A stretch of 64,000 nt of DNA from Roseiarcus sp963829505 (lineage in GTDB: Bacteria > Pseudomonadota > Alphaproteobacteria > Rhizobiales > Beijerinckiaceae), in contig CAWHIL010000001.1 in the NCBI GenBank assembly GCA_963829505.1, forward strand, positions 434,001 through 498,000, given 5' to 3'. The notes beneath the pieces are model-generated. The model was not told the origin of the DNA. It saw only the letters and a program-made list of their open reading frames with translations, and did not search any database. Each line of letters starts with the position of its first letter. The stretch's first letter is position 1. The position numbers were made by a program, and so were the translations under genes. Below are positions 8,421 through 17,112 of this stretch, piece by piece.

Positions 8421-8909
8421 ATGACCATCGCCGTCGGCCAGACCCTGCCCAACGTGACGCTGACGCTTGTGTCCCCGGACGGGCCGAAGCCGGTCCAGGC
8501 CAAGGACTTCTTCGCCGGCAAGTCGGTCGTCCTCTTCGGCCTGCCGGGCGCCTTCACGCCGACCTGCCACAAGAACCACCTGCCGGGCTTCATCACCCAC
8601 GAGGCGGCGTTTCGCTCCAAGGGGGTCGACGCCATCGCCATGACCTCCGTCAACGATCCCTTCGTGCTCTCGGCCTGGTCGGAGGCGACGGGCGCCAAGG
8701 GGCACATCCACTTCCTCGCCGACGGCGGCGCCGTTTTCGCCAAGGCGCTCGGCCTCGATATCGACCTCACCGAGCGAGGCCTTGGCGTGCGCTCGAAGCG
8801 CTACTCGATGCTGGTCAAGGACGGCGTCGTGAAGGAGATCAACATCGAGCCGAACCCGGGCGTCGCCGACCTTTCCGGCGCCGAGCACATTCTCGGGCAA
8901 ATTAAGTAG
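8421..8909 (+). CDS. PRX5-type peroxiredoxin
   Basis: A 162-residue thiol peroxidase that reduces H2O2 and alkyl hydroperoxides in the cytosol using thioredoxin, glutaredoxin or glutathione. The peroxidatic cysteine lies in PGAFTPTCHKNHLPGF, the diagnostic PRX5/AhpE-like signature. The segment VNDPFVLSAWSE and the C-terminal half match the family. Length is standard. The ATG at 8421 has a purine-rich site (cccggaggattttcgag). It converges on the gene at 8970. Confidence 0.92.
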   Translation: MTIAVGQTLPNVTLTLVSPDGPKPVQAKDFFAGKSVVLFGLPGAFTPTCHKNHLPGFITHEAAFRSKGVDAIAMTSVNDPFVLSAWSEATGAKGHIHFLADGGAVFAKALGLDIDLTERGLGVRSKRYSMLVKDGVVKEINIEPNPGVADLSGAEHILGQIK

Positions 8910-8937
8910 GGCGACCCCTCCGCGGTCCTCACGGACG

Positions 8938-8966
8938 GTCCTCCCCCCCTTTGGCGGGGGGGGAAG
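8938..8966. terminator. Hairpin between convergent genes
   Basis: A run of cytosines at about 8943-8949 is followed by TTTGGC and a run of guanines, giving a very GC-rich hairpin between the stops of the peroxiredoxin gene and the minus-strand gene at 8970. It lacks a clear T tract but is well placed to end transcription from both sides. Its homopolymer runs are also error-prone sites for sequencing. Confidence 0.45.
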
Positions 8967-8969
8967 GCT

Positions 8970-9461
8970 TCAGCGCAAAATCTCGACCATCAGCACCCAG
9001 GCGTTGAGGACGACGGCGCCCAGCGCGGCGATGTCGCCGGCCCCGATCCAGAAGAGGCCGCTTCGGGCGCCGGCTGCGATCAGCGCGCCGCCGACGACGA
9101 AGGCGAGGCTGTAGCCGGCGCTGGTCACGAAGCGCATGAAGCGCTGGAGCGGGGTGGCGTTCTCCCAGTCCTTCCATCCTTGAAGCTGCGTCCACAACGG
9201 CGCGAGCACCATGACGAGGCCGACGGCTGCGACCTCGCCGCCGACGAGCGTCTGAGACTGTTCGGGCATGAGGACGAGAGAGGTGGCGGCGATCGCGCCA
9301 ACCGGCCCGATCAGCGCCTCGGCCGCGCGGCCCGGGAGCGCATCGTTGGCGAGAATCCGGCCAAGATTGATCGAGATCGCCACGATGGCGAAGCCGGTCA
9401 GCGCGGCCAGCGCGCCAAGTTGAGCGGTGAAGAAGTTCGACCACTCGGGCGTCAGCGGCAT
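8970..9461 (-). CDS. Small integral membrane protein of unknown function
   Basis: A 163-residue hydrophobic protein with about four membrane segments: residues 10-32, 48-72, 78-92 and a pair in the last 50 residues. I recognise no family or catalytic motif. It begins 3 bases after the stop of the beta-propeller gene upstream on the same strand, so the two are almost certainly one transcript. The pairing of a secreted propeller with a small membrane protein might mean the two interact; that is inference. Confidence 0.7.
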   Translation of the reverse strand: MPLTPEWSNFFTAQLGALAALTGFAIVAISINLGRILANDALPGRAAEALIGPVGAIAATSLVLMPEQSQTLVGGEVAAVGLVMVLAPLWTQLQGWKDWENATPLQRFMRFVTSAGYSLAFVVGGALIAAGARSGLFWIGAGDIAALGAVVLNAWVLMVEILR

Positions 9462-9464
9462 TCG

Positions 9465-10766
9465 CTACCGAAGGTTGCCGGTGTGCCCCAGCGAATAGCG
9501 GCCCGGCTGCGGCCAGACGGTGAGGCCGTGCGGCATGCCCCCGACGGGTATCGACTTCACCGAGCCGTCCTCGGTGTTGAAGGCGTAGATGACGCCGTCG
9601 TAGCGGCCCGATAGCCACAGCCATTTGCCGTCGGCCGAAAGGTTGCCCATGTCCGGGCTGCCGCCGCCCGGGATCGTCCAGGTCGCAAGCACGCGCGGCT
9701 GCGACATGTCGAACACTGCGACGCTGCCGAGGCCGTTCTTCACGCCCGCAAGGTTATGCGTGCCGCGGTTCGCCACATAGAGCTTCGTTCCGTCGCGCGA
9801 CGGGTAGAGCCCGTGCGCCCCGACGCCGGTCTTGATGAAGCCGATCTCCTGAAACGAGTTGCCCGAGACGAGGACGAGGCCGTCCTTCAGGAGGTCGGCG
9901 ACGAAGAACACCGAGCCGTCCGGCGAAACGCGAATGTCCTGCGGCATGCCGCCGCGCGACAGCGGCAGGATGCCGGCAAGCGTGTGGTGGACGAGGTCGA
10001 TCTTGGCGAGCGCGTTGCCGTATTCGCAGGTGAAGATCGCGTAGGAGCCGTCGGGGGCGAAATCGGCGTGGTTGATGCCGGAGCAGCGCGGCGTCGCGAT
10101 ATAGCCCTGGAGCGCCATGGTGTGGGGATCGCGGAATTCGAGGCGGCGCATCGCCTCCGCGACCATGATGGCGGACTTGCCGTCGGGGGTGAAATAGAGG
10201 TTGTAGGAATCCGGCACGTCGATCGGCTTGCCGAGCTTGCCGGTCTTCGGATCGATCGGCACGACGTCGGCGTGGCCGCCGCGATAGGAGATGTCGCCCG
10301 ACACCCAGAGCGTCTGCAAATCCCAGGACGGCACGATGTGCTGCGGGCTCGGAACGGCGTCCAGGCTCTCGATCACCGTGAAGGTCTCGGGGTCGATGAC
10401 GTCGACCTTGCCGCTGGTCAGGTTCGGCGAATAGACGCGGCTGAGCTGGCCGGCGACGGCGGGGCTGAACATGCCAGCCCCCGTCCCCGCATAGACGTTC
10501 TTCGGGTCGACCGGCGCCGGCATCGAGAGATTGGCCGCCGGCAGGTCCATTCCCTGAGCGGGGCCGAGCTGGTAGGCGGCGAGTTCGAGAAAGTCCCGCT
10601 CGCTCCGCCCCTGCTCGGCGACGCCGCCGCAGAGCGCGCTGCACCGGGCTGGGTCGGCGCAGACGGTTGGAATCGTCAGCGACTGCGCGGTCTCGAGCGC
10701 CGAATCCGAGCCGAGAAGCGCCCCGGTCAAAGCCAGGATCGACGCGCCGATCCAACTCCGTCGCAT
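9465..10766 (-). CDS. Secreted YVTN-type beta-propeller repeat protein
   Basis: A 433-residue protein with an N-terminal signal peptide (MRRSWIGASILALTGALLG). The rest is a succession of beta-propeller blades with recurring motifs: SGKVDVIDPETFTVI, VSPDGSVFFVADL, PSRDGTKLYVANRG and LSADGKWLWLSGRYDG. The YVTN family binds proteins or cofactors in the periplasm; related proteins include surface-layer and cytochrome cd1-like propellers, but no heme motif is present here. I chose the ATG at 10766 because it opens the signal peptide; the frame continues upstream without plausible protein. Cofactor and partner are unknown. Confidence 0.8.
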   Translation of the reverse strand: MRRSWIGASILALTGALLGSDSALETAQSLTIPTVCADPARCSALCGGVAEQGRSERDFLELAAYQLGPAQGMDLPAANLSMPAPVDPKNVYAGTGAGMFSPAVAGQLSRVYSPNLTSGKVDVIDPETFTVIESLDAVPSPQHIVPSWDLQTLWVSGDISYRGGHADVVPIDPKTGKLGKPIDVPDSYNLYFTPDGKSAIMVAEAMRRLEFRDPHTMALQGYIATPRCSGINHADFAPDGSYAIFTCEYGNALAKIDLVHHTLAGILPLSRGGMPQDIRVSPDGSVFFVADLLKDGLVLVSGNSFQEIGFIKTGVGAHGLYPSRDGTKLYVANRGTHNLAGVKNGLGSVAVFDMSQPRVLATWTIPGGGSPDMGNLSADGKWLWLSGRYDGVIYAFNTEDGSVKSIPVGGMPHGLTVWPQPGRYSLGHTGNLR

Positions 10767-10941
10767 CCTTGTCGCCCCATCGTGAAAAGCCGGACCGCCC
10801 GCGCGGCCTAAGCGAATCGCCGAACGCTTCTTGCGCCCGGCCGGATGAAGGTCACATGAACGGCGGTTGAACAAACCTTTCCGGCCACGCAAATTCGTCG
10901 CCCGTGGCGCCGCGGAACGGCTTGGCCTATCTCTAGTCCCC

Positions 10942-13926
10942 ATGAACCAGCCCCACCGTCCGGTCGGCCCCGGCGACCATGTCTTTCTGGTCGACGGCTC
11001 CTCGTTCGTCTTTCGCGCCTATTATCAGTCGATCCGGCAGGACCAGAAATACAACTATCGCATGGACCGGCTGCCGATCGGCGCGGTTCGCCTGTTCGCC
11101 ACCAAGATCCTCCAGTTCGTCAAGGACGGCGCGGCGGGCGTCAGGCCGACCCACCTCGCCATCATCTTCGACAAGAGCGAGGACTCGTTCCGCAAGAAGA
11201 TATATCCGGCCTACAAGAGCAACCGCTCGGAGCCGCCGGCCGAGCTCGTGCCGCAGTTCCCGCTGATGCGCGCAACGGTCCGCGCCTTCGGCATGATCCC
11301 GGTCGAGCAGGACGTCTACGAGGCCGACGATCTCATCGCGACCTACGCCCGCCAGGCGCGCGAGCGCGACGCCGACGTGCTCATCGTCTCCGCCGACAAG
11401 GACCTTATGCAGCTCGTCGAACCGAAGGTCGTCATGTACGACCCGGCCTCGGGCGAGCGGGACGAGCGGCGCTTCGGACCGGCCGAGGTGGTCGATTATT
11501 TCGGCGTCGGGCCGGAGCGGGTGGTCGACGTCCAGGCGCTCGCCGGCAATTCGACCGACTGCGTGCCCGGCGCGCCCGGCATCGGCGTCAAGACCGCAGC
11601 CCAGCTCATCAACGAATACGGCGACCTCGAAACGCTGCTCGCCCGGGCTGAAAGCATCAAGCAGCCGAAGCGGCGCGAGGCCCTGACGCTGCCGGAAAAC
11701 GTCGAGCGCATCCGCGTCTCGAAGGAGCTCGTGACGCTGGTGCGCGACGTCGCCATCGAGACGCCGCTCGACGATCTTGCGCTGCCGAAGCTCGACGGGC
11801 GCGAACTGATCGCCTTCTTCAAGGCGATGGAGCTGACGGCGATCACGCGGCGCGTCGCCGAGATGTGCGCCGTCGACGCCGGTTCGGTCGAGCCCGATCC
11901 CCGCTTCGTCGGCCCCGCCGGCTGGCAGGGACGTGACGGCGGAGCGGCGCTGGCTGAGGCTCAAGTCGCGGCCGAGAAGGAGCGGCCGGCCGCCCCCGAA
12001 AATCGGTCGCCGAATGTGGCGGCGCCGGCCGACCTCGTCGCCACGCGAGCCGGGGAGGCGCGCGCGCCGGTCGACCGGTCGGCCTACGCGCTCGTCCGCT
12101 CGGGCGACGAACTTCGCGGCTGGATCGAGCGCGCCCACGAGGCCGGAGAAATCGTCATCGATTTGCACGCCTCGTCCGCCGATCCGTTGCAGGCGAACCT
12201 CGTCGGCGTGGCGCTGGCGGTTGCGCCGGGCGCCGCCTGCTATGTGCCGATCGGACATCGGACGGGCGCCGACGACCTCTTCGGCGCGGGTGCGCTGGCC
12301 GAGGGTCAGATGCGCGAGGACGACGCGATCGCGCTCTTAAAGCCGCTCTTCGAGGCGCCGGGCGTCCTCAAGATCGGCGAGAACGTGAAGTTCGACGTGC
12401 AGATGTTCGCCCGCCGTGGCGTCGCGGTTGCGCCGATCGACGACACGATGCTGATCTCCTACGCGCTCGACGCGGGCGCGACCGGCGAGAGCCACGACGT
12501 CGACGCGCTTGCGGCGCGCATCCTCGGTCACCGCACCACGACGCTCGCCGACGTCGCCGGATCGGGCCGCAACGCGGTCGCCTTCGCGCTTCTGTCCCCG
12601 GCGAAGGCGGGGCCTTACGCCGCCGAGGGCGTGGACGCGACCGTGCGCGTCTGGCGGGCGCTGAAACCGCGCCTCGCCGCCGAAGGCGTAACCACGGTCT
12701 ACGAGACGCTCGAGCGCCCGCTCGTCCCGGTCCTTGCGCGCATGGAGCGGCGCGGCATCGCGGTCGACAGGGACATGCTGTCGCGGCTTGCCGGCGACTT
12801 CTCGCAGACCATGGCGCGGCTCGAGGACGACATCGGCCGCCTCGTCGGCGCGCCCTTCAACCCCGGCTCGCCGAAGCAGCTGGGCGATATCCTGTTCGGC
12901 CAGATGGGGCTGCCCGGAGGCAAGAAGACCGCGACCGGCGCCTGGTCGACGACCGCGAGCGTGCTCGAGGACCTCGCCGAGGAAGGCCACGAACTGCCGG
13001 CGCGCGTGCTCGAATGGCGGCAGGTGGCGAAATTGAAGTCGACCTACGCCGACGCGCTGCCGACCTATGTCAATCCCGCCACGAGCCGCGTGCACACCTC
13101 CTATGCGCTCGCGTCGACCACGACCGGGCGCCTGTCGTCGGTCGAGCCGAACCTGCAGAACATTCCCGTGCGCAACGAGGAGGGGCGGAAGATCCGCCGC
13201 GCCTTCGTCGCGCCGAACGGGCGGAAGCTGATCTCGGCCGACTACAGCCAGATCGAGCTCAGGCTGCTTGCGCATATCGCCGATATTCCAGCACTCAAGA
13301 AGGCCTTCGCCGAAGGGCTCGACATCCATGCGATGACCGCCTCAGAGATGTTCGGCGTGCCCATCGCCGGCATGCCGGGCGAAATTCGCCGCCGCGCCAA
13401 GGCGATCAACTTCGGCATCATCTACGGCATCTCGGCCTTCGGCCTCGCCAACCAGCTCGGCATTCCGCGCGAGGAGGCGGGCGCCTACATCCGCAAGTAC
13501 TTCGAGCGCTTCCCCGGCATCCGCGACTACATGGAGGCGACGAAGAAGGCGGCGCGGGCCGACGGCTACGTGACCACGATCTTCGGCCGCAAGTGCCACT
13601 ATCCGCGCATCGCCTCGTCGAACGCTTCGGAGCGCGCCTTCAACGAGCGCGCTGCGATCAACGCGCCGATCCAGGGATCGGCCGCCGACATCATCCGCCG
13701 CGCCATGATCCGGATGGAGTCCGCGCTCGCGAAGGCGAAACTCTCGGCCGGGATGCTGCTGCAGGTTCACGACGAACTCGTGTTCGAGGCGCCGGACGAG
13801 GAGATCGAAGCGTCGCTGCCGGTCATCGCCAAGGTGATGATCGACGCGCCGGAGCCGGCCATGAGGCTCAGCGTGCCGCTGCAGGTGGACGCGCGGGCGG
13901 CGCAGAACTGGGAAGAGGCGCATTAG
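10942..13926 (+). CDS. polA: DNA polymerase I with substituted proofreading residues
   Basis: A 994-residue enzyme for Okazaki-fragment processing and repair. The 5'-3' exonuclease domain (about 1-300) has VSADKDLMQL and GNSTDCVPGAPGIGVKTA. The polymerase domain (about 600-994) has motif A DYSQIELR, motif B RRRAKAINFGIIYG and motif C VHDELVFE, all intact. The middle 3'-5' exonuclease domain is odd. The Exo I DxE motif reads IDLHASS (Glu replaced by His, about residue 409). Exo II NVKFD is kept. The Exo III motif reads YAAEGVDAT, with Gly (about residue 563) where the metal-binding Asp stands in E. coli. Proofreading is therefore predicted to be weak or absent. I start at ATG 10942 (MNQPHRP); the upstream extension is not conserved-looking. 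Confidence 0.95.
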   Translation: MNQPHRPVGPGDHVFLVDGSSFVFRAYYQSIRQDQKYNYRMDRLPIGAVRLFATKILQFVKDGAAGVRPTHLAIIFDKSEDSFRKKIYPAYKSNRSEPPAELVPQFPLMRATVRAFGMIPVEQDVYEADDLIATYARQARERDADVLIVSADKDLMQLVEPKVVMYDPASGERDERRFGPAEVVDYFGVGPERVVDVQALAGNSTDCVPGAPGIGVKTAAQLINEYGDLETLLARAESIKQPKRREALTLPENVERIRVSKELVTLVRDVAIETPLDDLALPKLDGRELIAFFKAMELTAITRRVAEMCAVDAGSVEPDPRFVGPAGWQGRDGGAALAEAQVAAEKERPAAPENRSPNVAAPADLVATRAGEARAPVDRSAYALVRSGDELRGWIERAHEAGEIVIDLHASSADPLQANLVGVALAVAPGAACYVPIGHRTGADDLFGAGALAEGQMREDDAIALLKPLFEAPGVLKIGENVKFDVQMFARRGVAVAPIDDTMLISYALDAGATGESHDVDALAARILGHRTTTLADVAGSGRNAVAFALLSPAKAGPYAAEGVDATVRVWRALKPRLAAEGVTTVYETLERPLVPVLARMERRGIAVDRDMLSRLAGDFSQTMARLEDDIGRLVGAPFNPGSPKQLGDILFGQMGLPGGKKTATGAWSTTASVLEDLAEEGHELPARVLEWRQVAKLKSTYADALPTYVNPATSRVHTSYALASTTTGRLSSVEPNLQNIPVRNEEGRKIRRAFVAPNGRKLISADYSQIELRLLAHIADIPALKKAFAEGLDIHAMTASEMFGVPIAGMPGEIRRRAKAINFGIIYGISAFGLANQLGIPREEAGAYIRKYFERFPGIRDYMEATKKAARADGYVTTIFGRKCHYPRIASSNASERAFNERAAINAPIQGSAADIIRRAMIRMESALAKAKLSAGMLLQVHDELVFEAPDEEIEASLPVIAKVMIDAPEPAMRLSVPLQVDARAAQNWEEAH

Positions 13927-13971
13927 CGCCAGGCGCGTACATCCAACGAAGGCAGGATAGACGCCGCCGCC

Positions 13972-13999
13972 CCGGATTGCTTGGGTCCTCGCAAATGAC
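13972..13999. repeat. Possible remnant of the GGATTGCTT...CTCGCAATGAC repeat
   Basis: The stretch ggattgcttgggtcctcgca followed by aatgac resembles the right end of the palindromic repeats at 30928 and 33884 with the middle deleted. The zapE start codon lies inside it. The match is short and may be chance. Confidence 0.3.
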
Positions 14000-15182
14000 C
14001 TCCACCGAGAGCCAACCCCTCTCCGTCTCCGGGCGATATCACGCGCTGGTCGACGATCACGATCTCGAGTTCGACCCCGCCCAGGACGCGCTCGTGGCGA
14101 AGCTCGACGCGCTGGCGGCGAGGCTCAGGGACTACCGGCCGGACGCGCGGCCCGGCGCGCTCTCACGCCTCTTCGGCGCGAAGGCGTCCGAGGCGCCGCG
14201 CGGCCTCTACATCCACGGCGCGGTCGGGCGCGGCAAGACCATGCTGATGGATCTCTTCTTCGGCGCCGTCGACGTGCCGAAAAAGCGCCGCGTCCATTTC
14301 CACGCCTTCATGGCCGACGTCCATAGCCGCCTGCACGCCTGGCGGCAGGCGCTGAAGGCAGGCGCGGTGACGGGCGAAGACCCGATCGCGCCGGTCGCGG
14401 CCGAACTCATGAACGAAGCCTCGCTCCTCTGCTTCGACGAATTCGCGGTGCGCGACATCGCCGACGCGATGATCCTCGGTCGTCTGTTCACGGCTCTCTT
14501 TGCGGCGGGCGTCGTCGTGATCGCGACCTCGAACGTGGCGCCCGACGACCTCTACGAGGGCGGCCTGAACCGCGCCCTCTTCCTGCCGTTCGTCGCGCTC
14601 CTCAAGGAGCGTTGCGAGGTCGTCGCGCTCGATGCGCGCACCGACTACCGGCTGGAGAAGCTCGTCCGCGCGCCCGTCTATTACACGCCGATCTCGCCCA
14701 AGGCCGACGCCGCGCTCGACCGCGCCTTTCTCGAACTGACCGGCGTCGCGCGGGGCGCGCGCACGGAGATCGAATTGCTCGGGCGTCGGCTCGACGTGCC
14801 GCAGGCGGCGCGCGGCGTCGCCCGGTTCGCCTTCGACGACCTCTGCCGGAGGCCGCTCGGTTCGAACGACTATCTCGAGATCGCCGAGCGCTTCCACACA
14901 CTCTTCATCGACCGCGTCCCGGTCCTGAAGCCGGAGGAGCGCAACGAAGCCAAGCGCTTCATCATCCTCGTCGATGCGCTCTACGACATGCGAGTCAAGC
15001 TCGTCGCCTCGGCGGCGGCCGAGCCGGAAGCGCTCTTTTCGGGCGCGGACGGGCCGGAAGCGTTCGAATTCGCGCGCGCCGCCTCGCGCCTCGTCGAAAT
15101 GCGCTCGGCCGACTATCTCGCCTTGCCGCATGGGGGGTCTGGCGCGCGGTTCGGCGACCTCGGCGGCCTCGTCGAGACCTGA
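13995..15182 (+). CDS. zapE: Cell division ATPase ZapE (AFG1-like)
   Basis: A 395-residue AAA-type ATPase of the AFG1/LACE1 family. Walker A is GAVGRGKTMLMDLFF, Walker B is LLCFDEFAVRDIADAM, and the sensor segment VVIATSNVAPDDLYEGGL is clear. Bacterial ZapE associates with the FtsZ ring under stress; mitochondrial relatives help degrade complex IV subunits. Length is slightly above the E. coli protein, as usual in alphaproteobacteria. The ATG at 13995 lies in a repeat-like sequence with no obvious Shine-Dalgarno, so initiation may be weak. Confidence 0.88.
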   Translation: MTSTESQPLSVSGRYHALVDDHDLEFDPAQDALVAKLDALAARLRDYRPDARPGALSRLFGAKASEAPRGLYIHGAVGRGKTMLMDLFFGAVDVPKKRRVHFHAFMADVHSRLHAWRQALKAGAVTGEDPIAPVAAELMNEASLLCFDEFAVRDIADAMILGRLFTALFAAGVVVIATSNVAPDDLYEGGLNRALFLPFVALLKERCEVVALDARTDYRLEKLVRAPVYYTPISPKADAALDRAFLELTGVARGARTEIELLGRRLDVPQAARGVARFAFDDLCRRPLGSNDYLEIAERFHTLFIDRVPVLKPEERNEAKRFIILVDALYDMRVKLVASAAAEPEALFSGADGPEAFEFARAASRLVEMRSADYLALPHGGSGARFGDLGGLVET

Positions 15183-15257
15183 GCCCAAGCCTCGTTAGCC
15201 CTTGCCCAACCGTCCGGACGCCAGCAGGATGTCTGCGCGCTGCGGATGCAAGGGAGG

Positions 15258-16130
15258 ATGGCCGTGTACCGGGACGGGTTGTTCAAGGGCAAGAAGATCC
15301 TGATCACCGGCGGAGGCACAGGCCTCGGACGCGGCATGGCGGAGCGATTGCTCGGACTCGGCGCGGAGATCGCCATCTGCGGGAGGCGCAGAAGCGTCTG
15401 CGACGCTGCCGCGGACGAAATGATGAAGGCGCACGGCGGCGTGGTGCGGGCTTACGGAGTCGACATCCGTGACGCGGCCGCCGTCGAGGCGATGGTGGAG
15501 GAGATCTTTCGCGACGGCCCGCTGACGTCGCTCGTCAACAACGCCGCCGGCAACTTCATCGCCCGCACCGAGGATCTGTCGCCGCGCGGCTTCGACGCCA
15601 TCGCCAATATCGTCATGCACGGCACGTTCTACGTGACCCAAGCGGTCGGCAAGCGCTGGATCGCCGCCGGCTCGCGCGGCAGCGTGGTGTCGATCGTCGT
15701 GACCTGGGTGCGCAACGGCGGCCCGTTCGTCGTGCCCTCGGCGATGAGCAAGGCGGCGGTGCAGGCCATGACCATGTCGCTCGCGGCCGAGTGGGGCCGC
15801 TACGGGATTCGCCTCAACGCCATCGCGCCGGGCGAGATCCCGACTGAGGGGATGAGCAAGCGGCTCATGCCGGGCGAAGGCAAGCAGACGACGGCGGTCA
15901 ACCCGTTCGGCCGCGTCGGACGGATGGAGGAGTTGCAGAACCTCGCCGCGTTCCTGCTGTCGGATGGCTGCGAATGGCTGACCGGCGAGACGATCGCCAT
16001 GGACGGCGGGCAGGCGCTCGCCACTGGCGGCAACTTCTACGAATTGCGCAAATGGGGCGACGCCGAATGGCGCGCCGCCCGGGCCGCCATCGAGTCGCAG
16101 AACGCCCGCGACCGGGCGCAGCGGGCTTGA
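15258..16130 (+). CDS. SDR-family 2,4-dienoyl-CoA reductase-like protein
   Basis: About 290 residues with the Rossmann motif ITGGGTGLGRGMAE and NNAAGNF. The catalytic region reads VPSAMSKAAVQAMTMSLAAEW, with Ser-Ala where classical SDRs have Tyr, and the C-terminus ends LATGGNFYEL. Both are marks of the mitochondrial-type 2,4-dienoyl-CoA reductases, which lack the YxxxK tyrosine and reduce 2,4-dienoyl-CoA with NADPH during beta-oxidation of unsaturated fatty acids. Start choice is open: ATG 15246, ATG 15258 or GTG 15264. The gggagg at 15251-15256 best fits GTG 15264. A desaturase lies nearby, and the chemistry suits unsaturated lipid turnover. Confidence 0.82.
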   Translation: MAVYRDGLFKGKKILITGGGTGLGRGMAERLLGLGAEIAICGRRRSVCDAAADEMMKAHGGVVRAYGVDIRDAAAVEAMVEEIFRDGPLTSLVNNAAGNFIARTEDLSPRGFDAIANIVMHGTFYVTQAVGKRWIAAGSRGSVVSIVVTWVRNGGPFVVPSAMSKAAVQAMTMSLAAEWGRYGIRLNAIAPGEIPTEGMSKRLMPGEGKQTTAVNPFGRVGRMEELQNLAAFLLSDGCEWLTGETIAMDGGQALATGGNFYELRKWGDAEWRAARAAIESQNARDRAQRA

Positions 16131-16150
16131 GAAGCGGCGCAGCGCGGTGT

Positions 16151-16967
16151 TCAGGCAAGCTTGAAATACCCCGCCGCCTCGGCGCCCGACCCAAGGTCGA
16201 GAACGCGCCGATAGTCGTCCGCCGTCAGGACGCGCGCGCCGCCGATCCCAAGGGTCGCGCGCGCGCTTGCGAGAGCAGGGTCGGAAAGCGCCTCGAACAG
16301 GCCGTCGCGCACGGCGACAACCGTCGCCTCGGGCAGACGCGCGCTCGCGATGAACGGCAGCCCCGGCGAGGCCGGCGTCTCGGCTGCGATCGCGATCCTG
16401 TCGACGAGCGTCGGCCGATGCCGGCGAAGGAGTCCGAAGGTCACGCAGTCGACCGCGGCAAGCGCTGCGCGTCCTTCCGCCACCGCCTTGAGAACTCGCC
16501 GCGTGCGAACCCGTGATCACCACGTCCGCGAAGAACGGCTGTCCGTTCGCGAGCGGGGCGATCGCGGCGCGGTAAAGGTTCATGCCGGTGTTGCTGTCCC
16601 ACGCGTTGACCGCGGCGATTGCGCCGCGGAACGCAGCGAGGCCGCGGCGCTCGTCTTGCGTCGAGCAGACGATGAAGCTCCTGTGGTCCGCGCCGTGGCA
16701 TCCCGGAAAATCATACTCCGGCGTCGCGACCAGAACGACCGCATCACGCAGTGACGTCATGAACGGGTAGCCGCAGGTCTGGGCGAAGATCAGGCCCGGG
16801 TCGCGCCACAGCGCCATCAACTCCCGCCCGCGTGCGAGGCCCGGGGGGGCCGCGACGCCCCGCGCTTGCAGGCTCTCGGCGATTGCGCGCCAGAGCGCGT
16901 CGTTCGCCGCGGCGACCTCGGGAAAGTCGTACATCGGCAGCGCCGCGACCGGCGCGTTCCGGCTCAT
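16151..16967 (-). pseudogene. PhnD-like phosphate/phosphonate binding protein, frameshifted
   Basis: The first two thirds reads MSRNAPVAALPMYDFPE... with QTCGYPFMTSL, VLVATPEYDFPGC and AAVNAWDSNTGMNLYRA, typical of PhnD-like type 2 periplasmic binding domains. The last third, beginning LKAVAEGRAALAAVDCVTFG, continues in another frame. The break is at the AA doublet near 16493; dropping one base gives a colinear 271-residue protein. I see no signal peptide, and no permease or ATPase adjoins it, so it may be an orphan binding-domain protein rather than a transporter part. Decay and sequencing error are both possible. Confidence 0.72.
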
Positions 16968-16996
16968 GCGGGACCTCCAAGGCGCAGAAACTCCGA

Positions 16997-17106
16997 CCTC
17001 GTCCTGAGGAGCATCGCCTTCAGGCGAGGCGTCTCGAAGGACGGCCGCTGGAGTGACCCGATCATCCCTCGAGACGCCCGCTTCGCGGGCTCCTCAGGGG
17101 TCAGGA
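16997..17106. repeat. Dispersed palindromic repeat, family 1, single copy
   Basis: Contains CTCGTCCTGAGGAGC, then CGTCTCGAAGGACGG, and about 30 bases later CCCTCGAGACGC and GGGCTCCTCAGGGG, so the two halves are inverted copies. It ends 6 bases before the stop of the desaturase gene, where it could act as a transcript-end hairpin. The same family occurs at 32629, 35391-36089 (three units) and 42339. Confidence 0.8.
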
Positions 17107-17112
17107 GTTACC

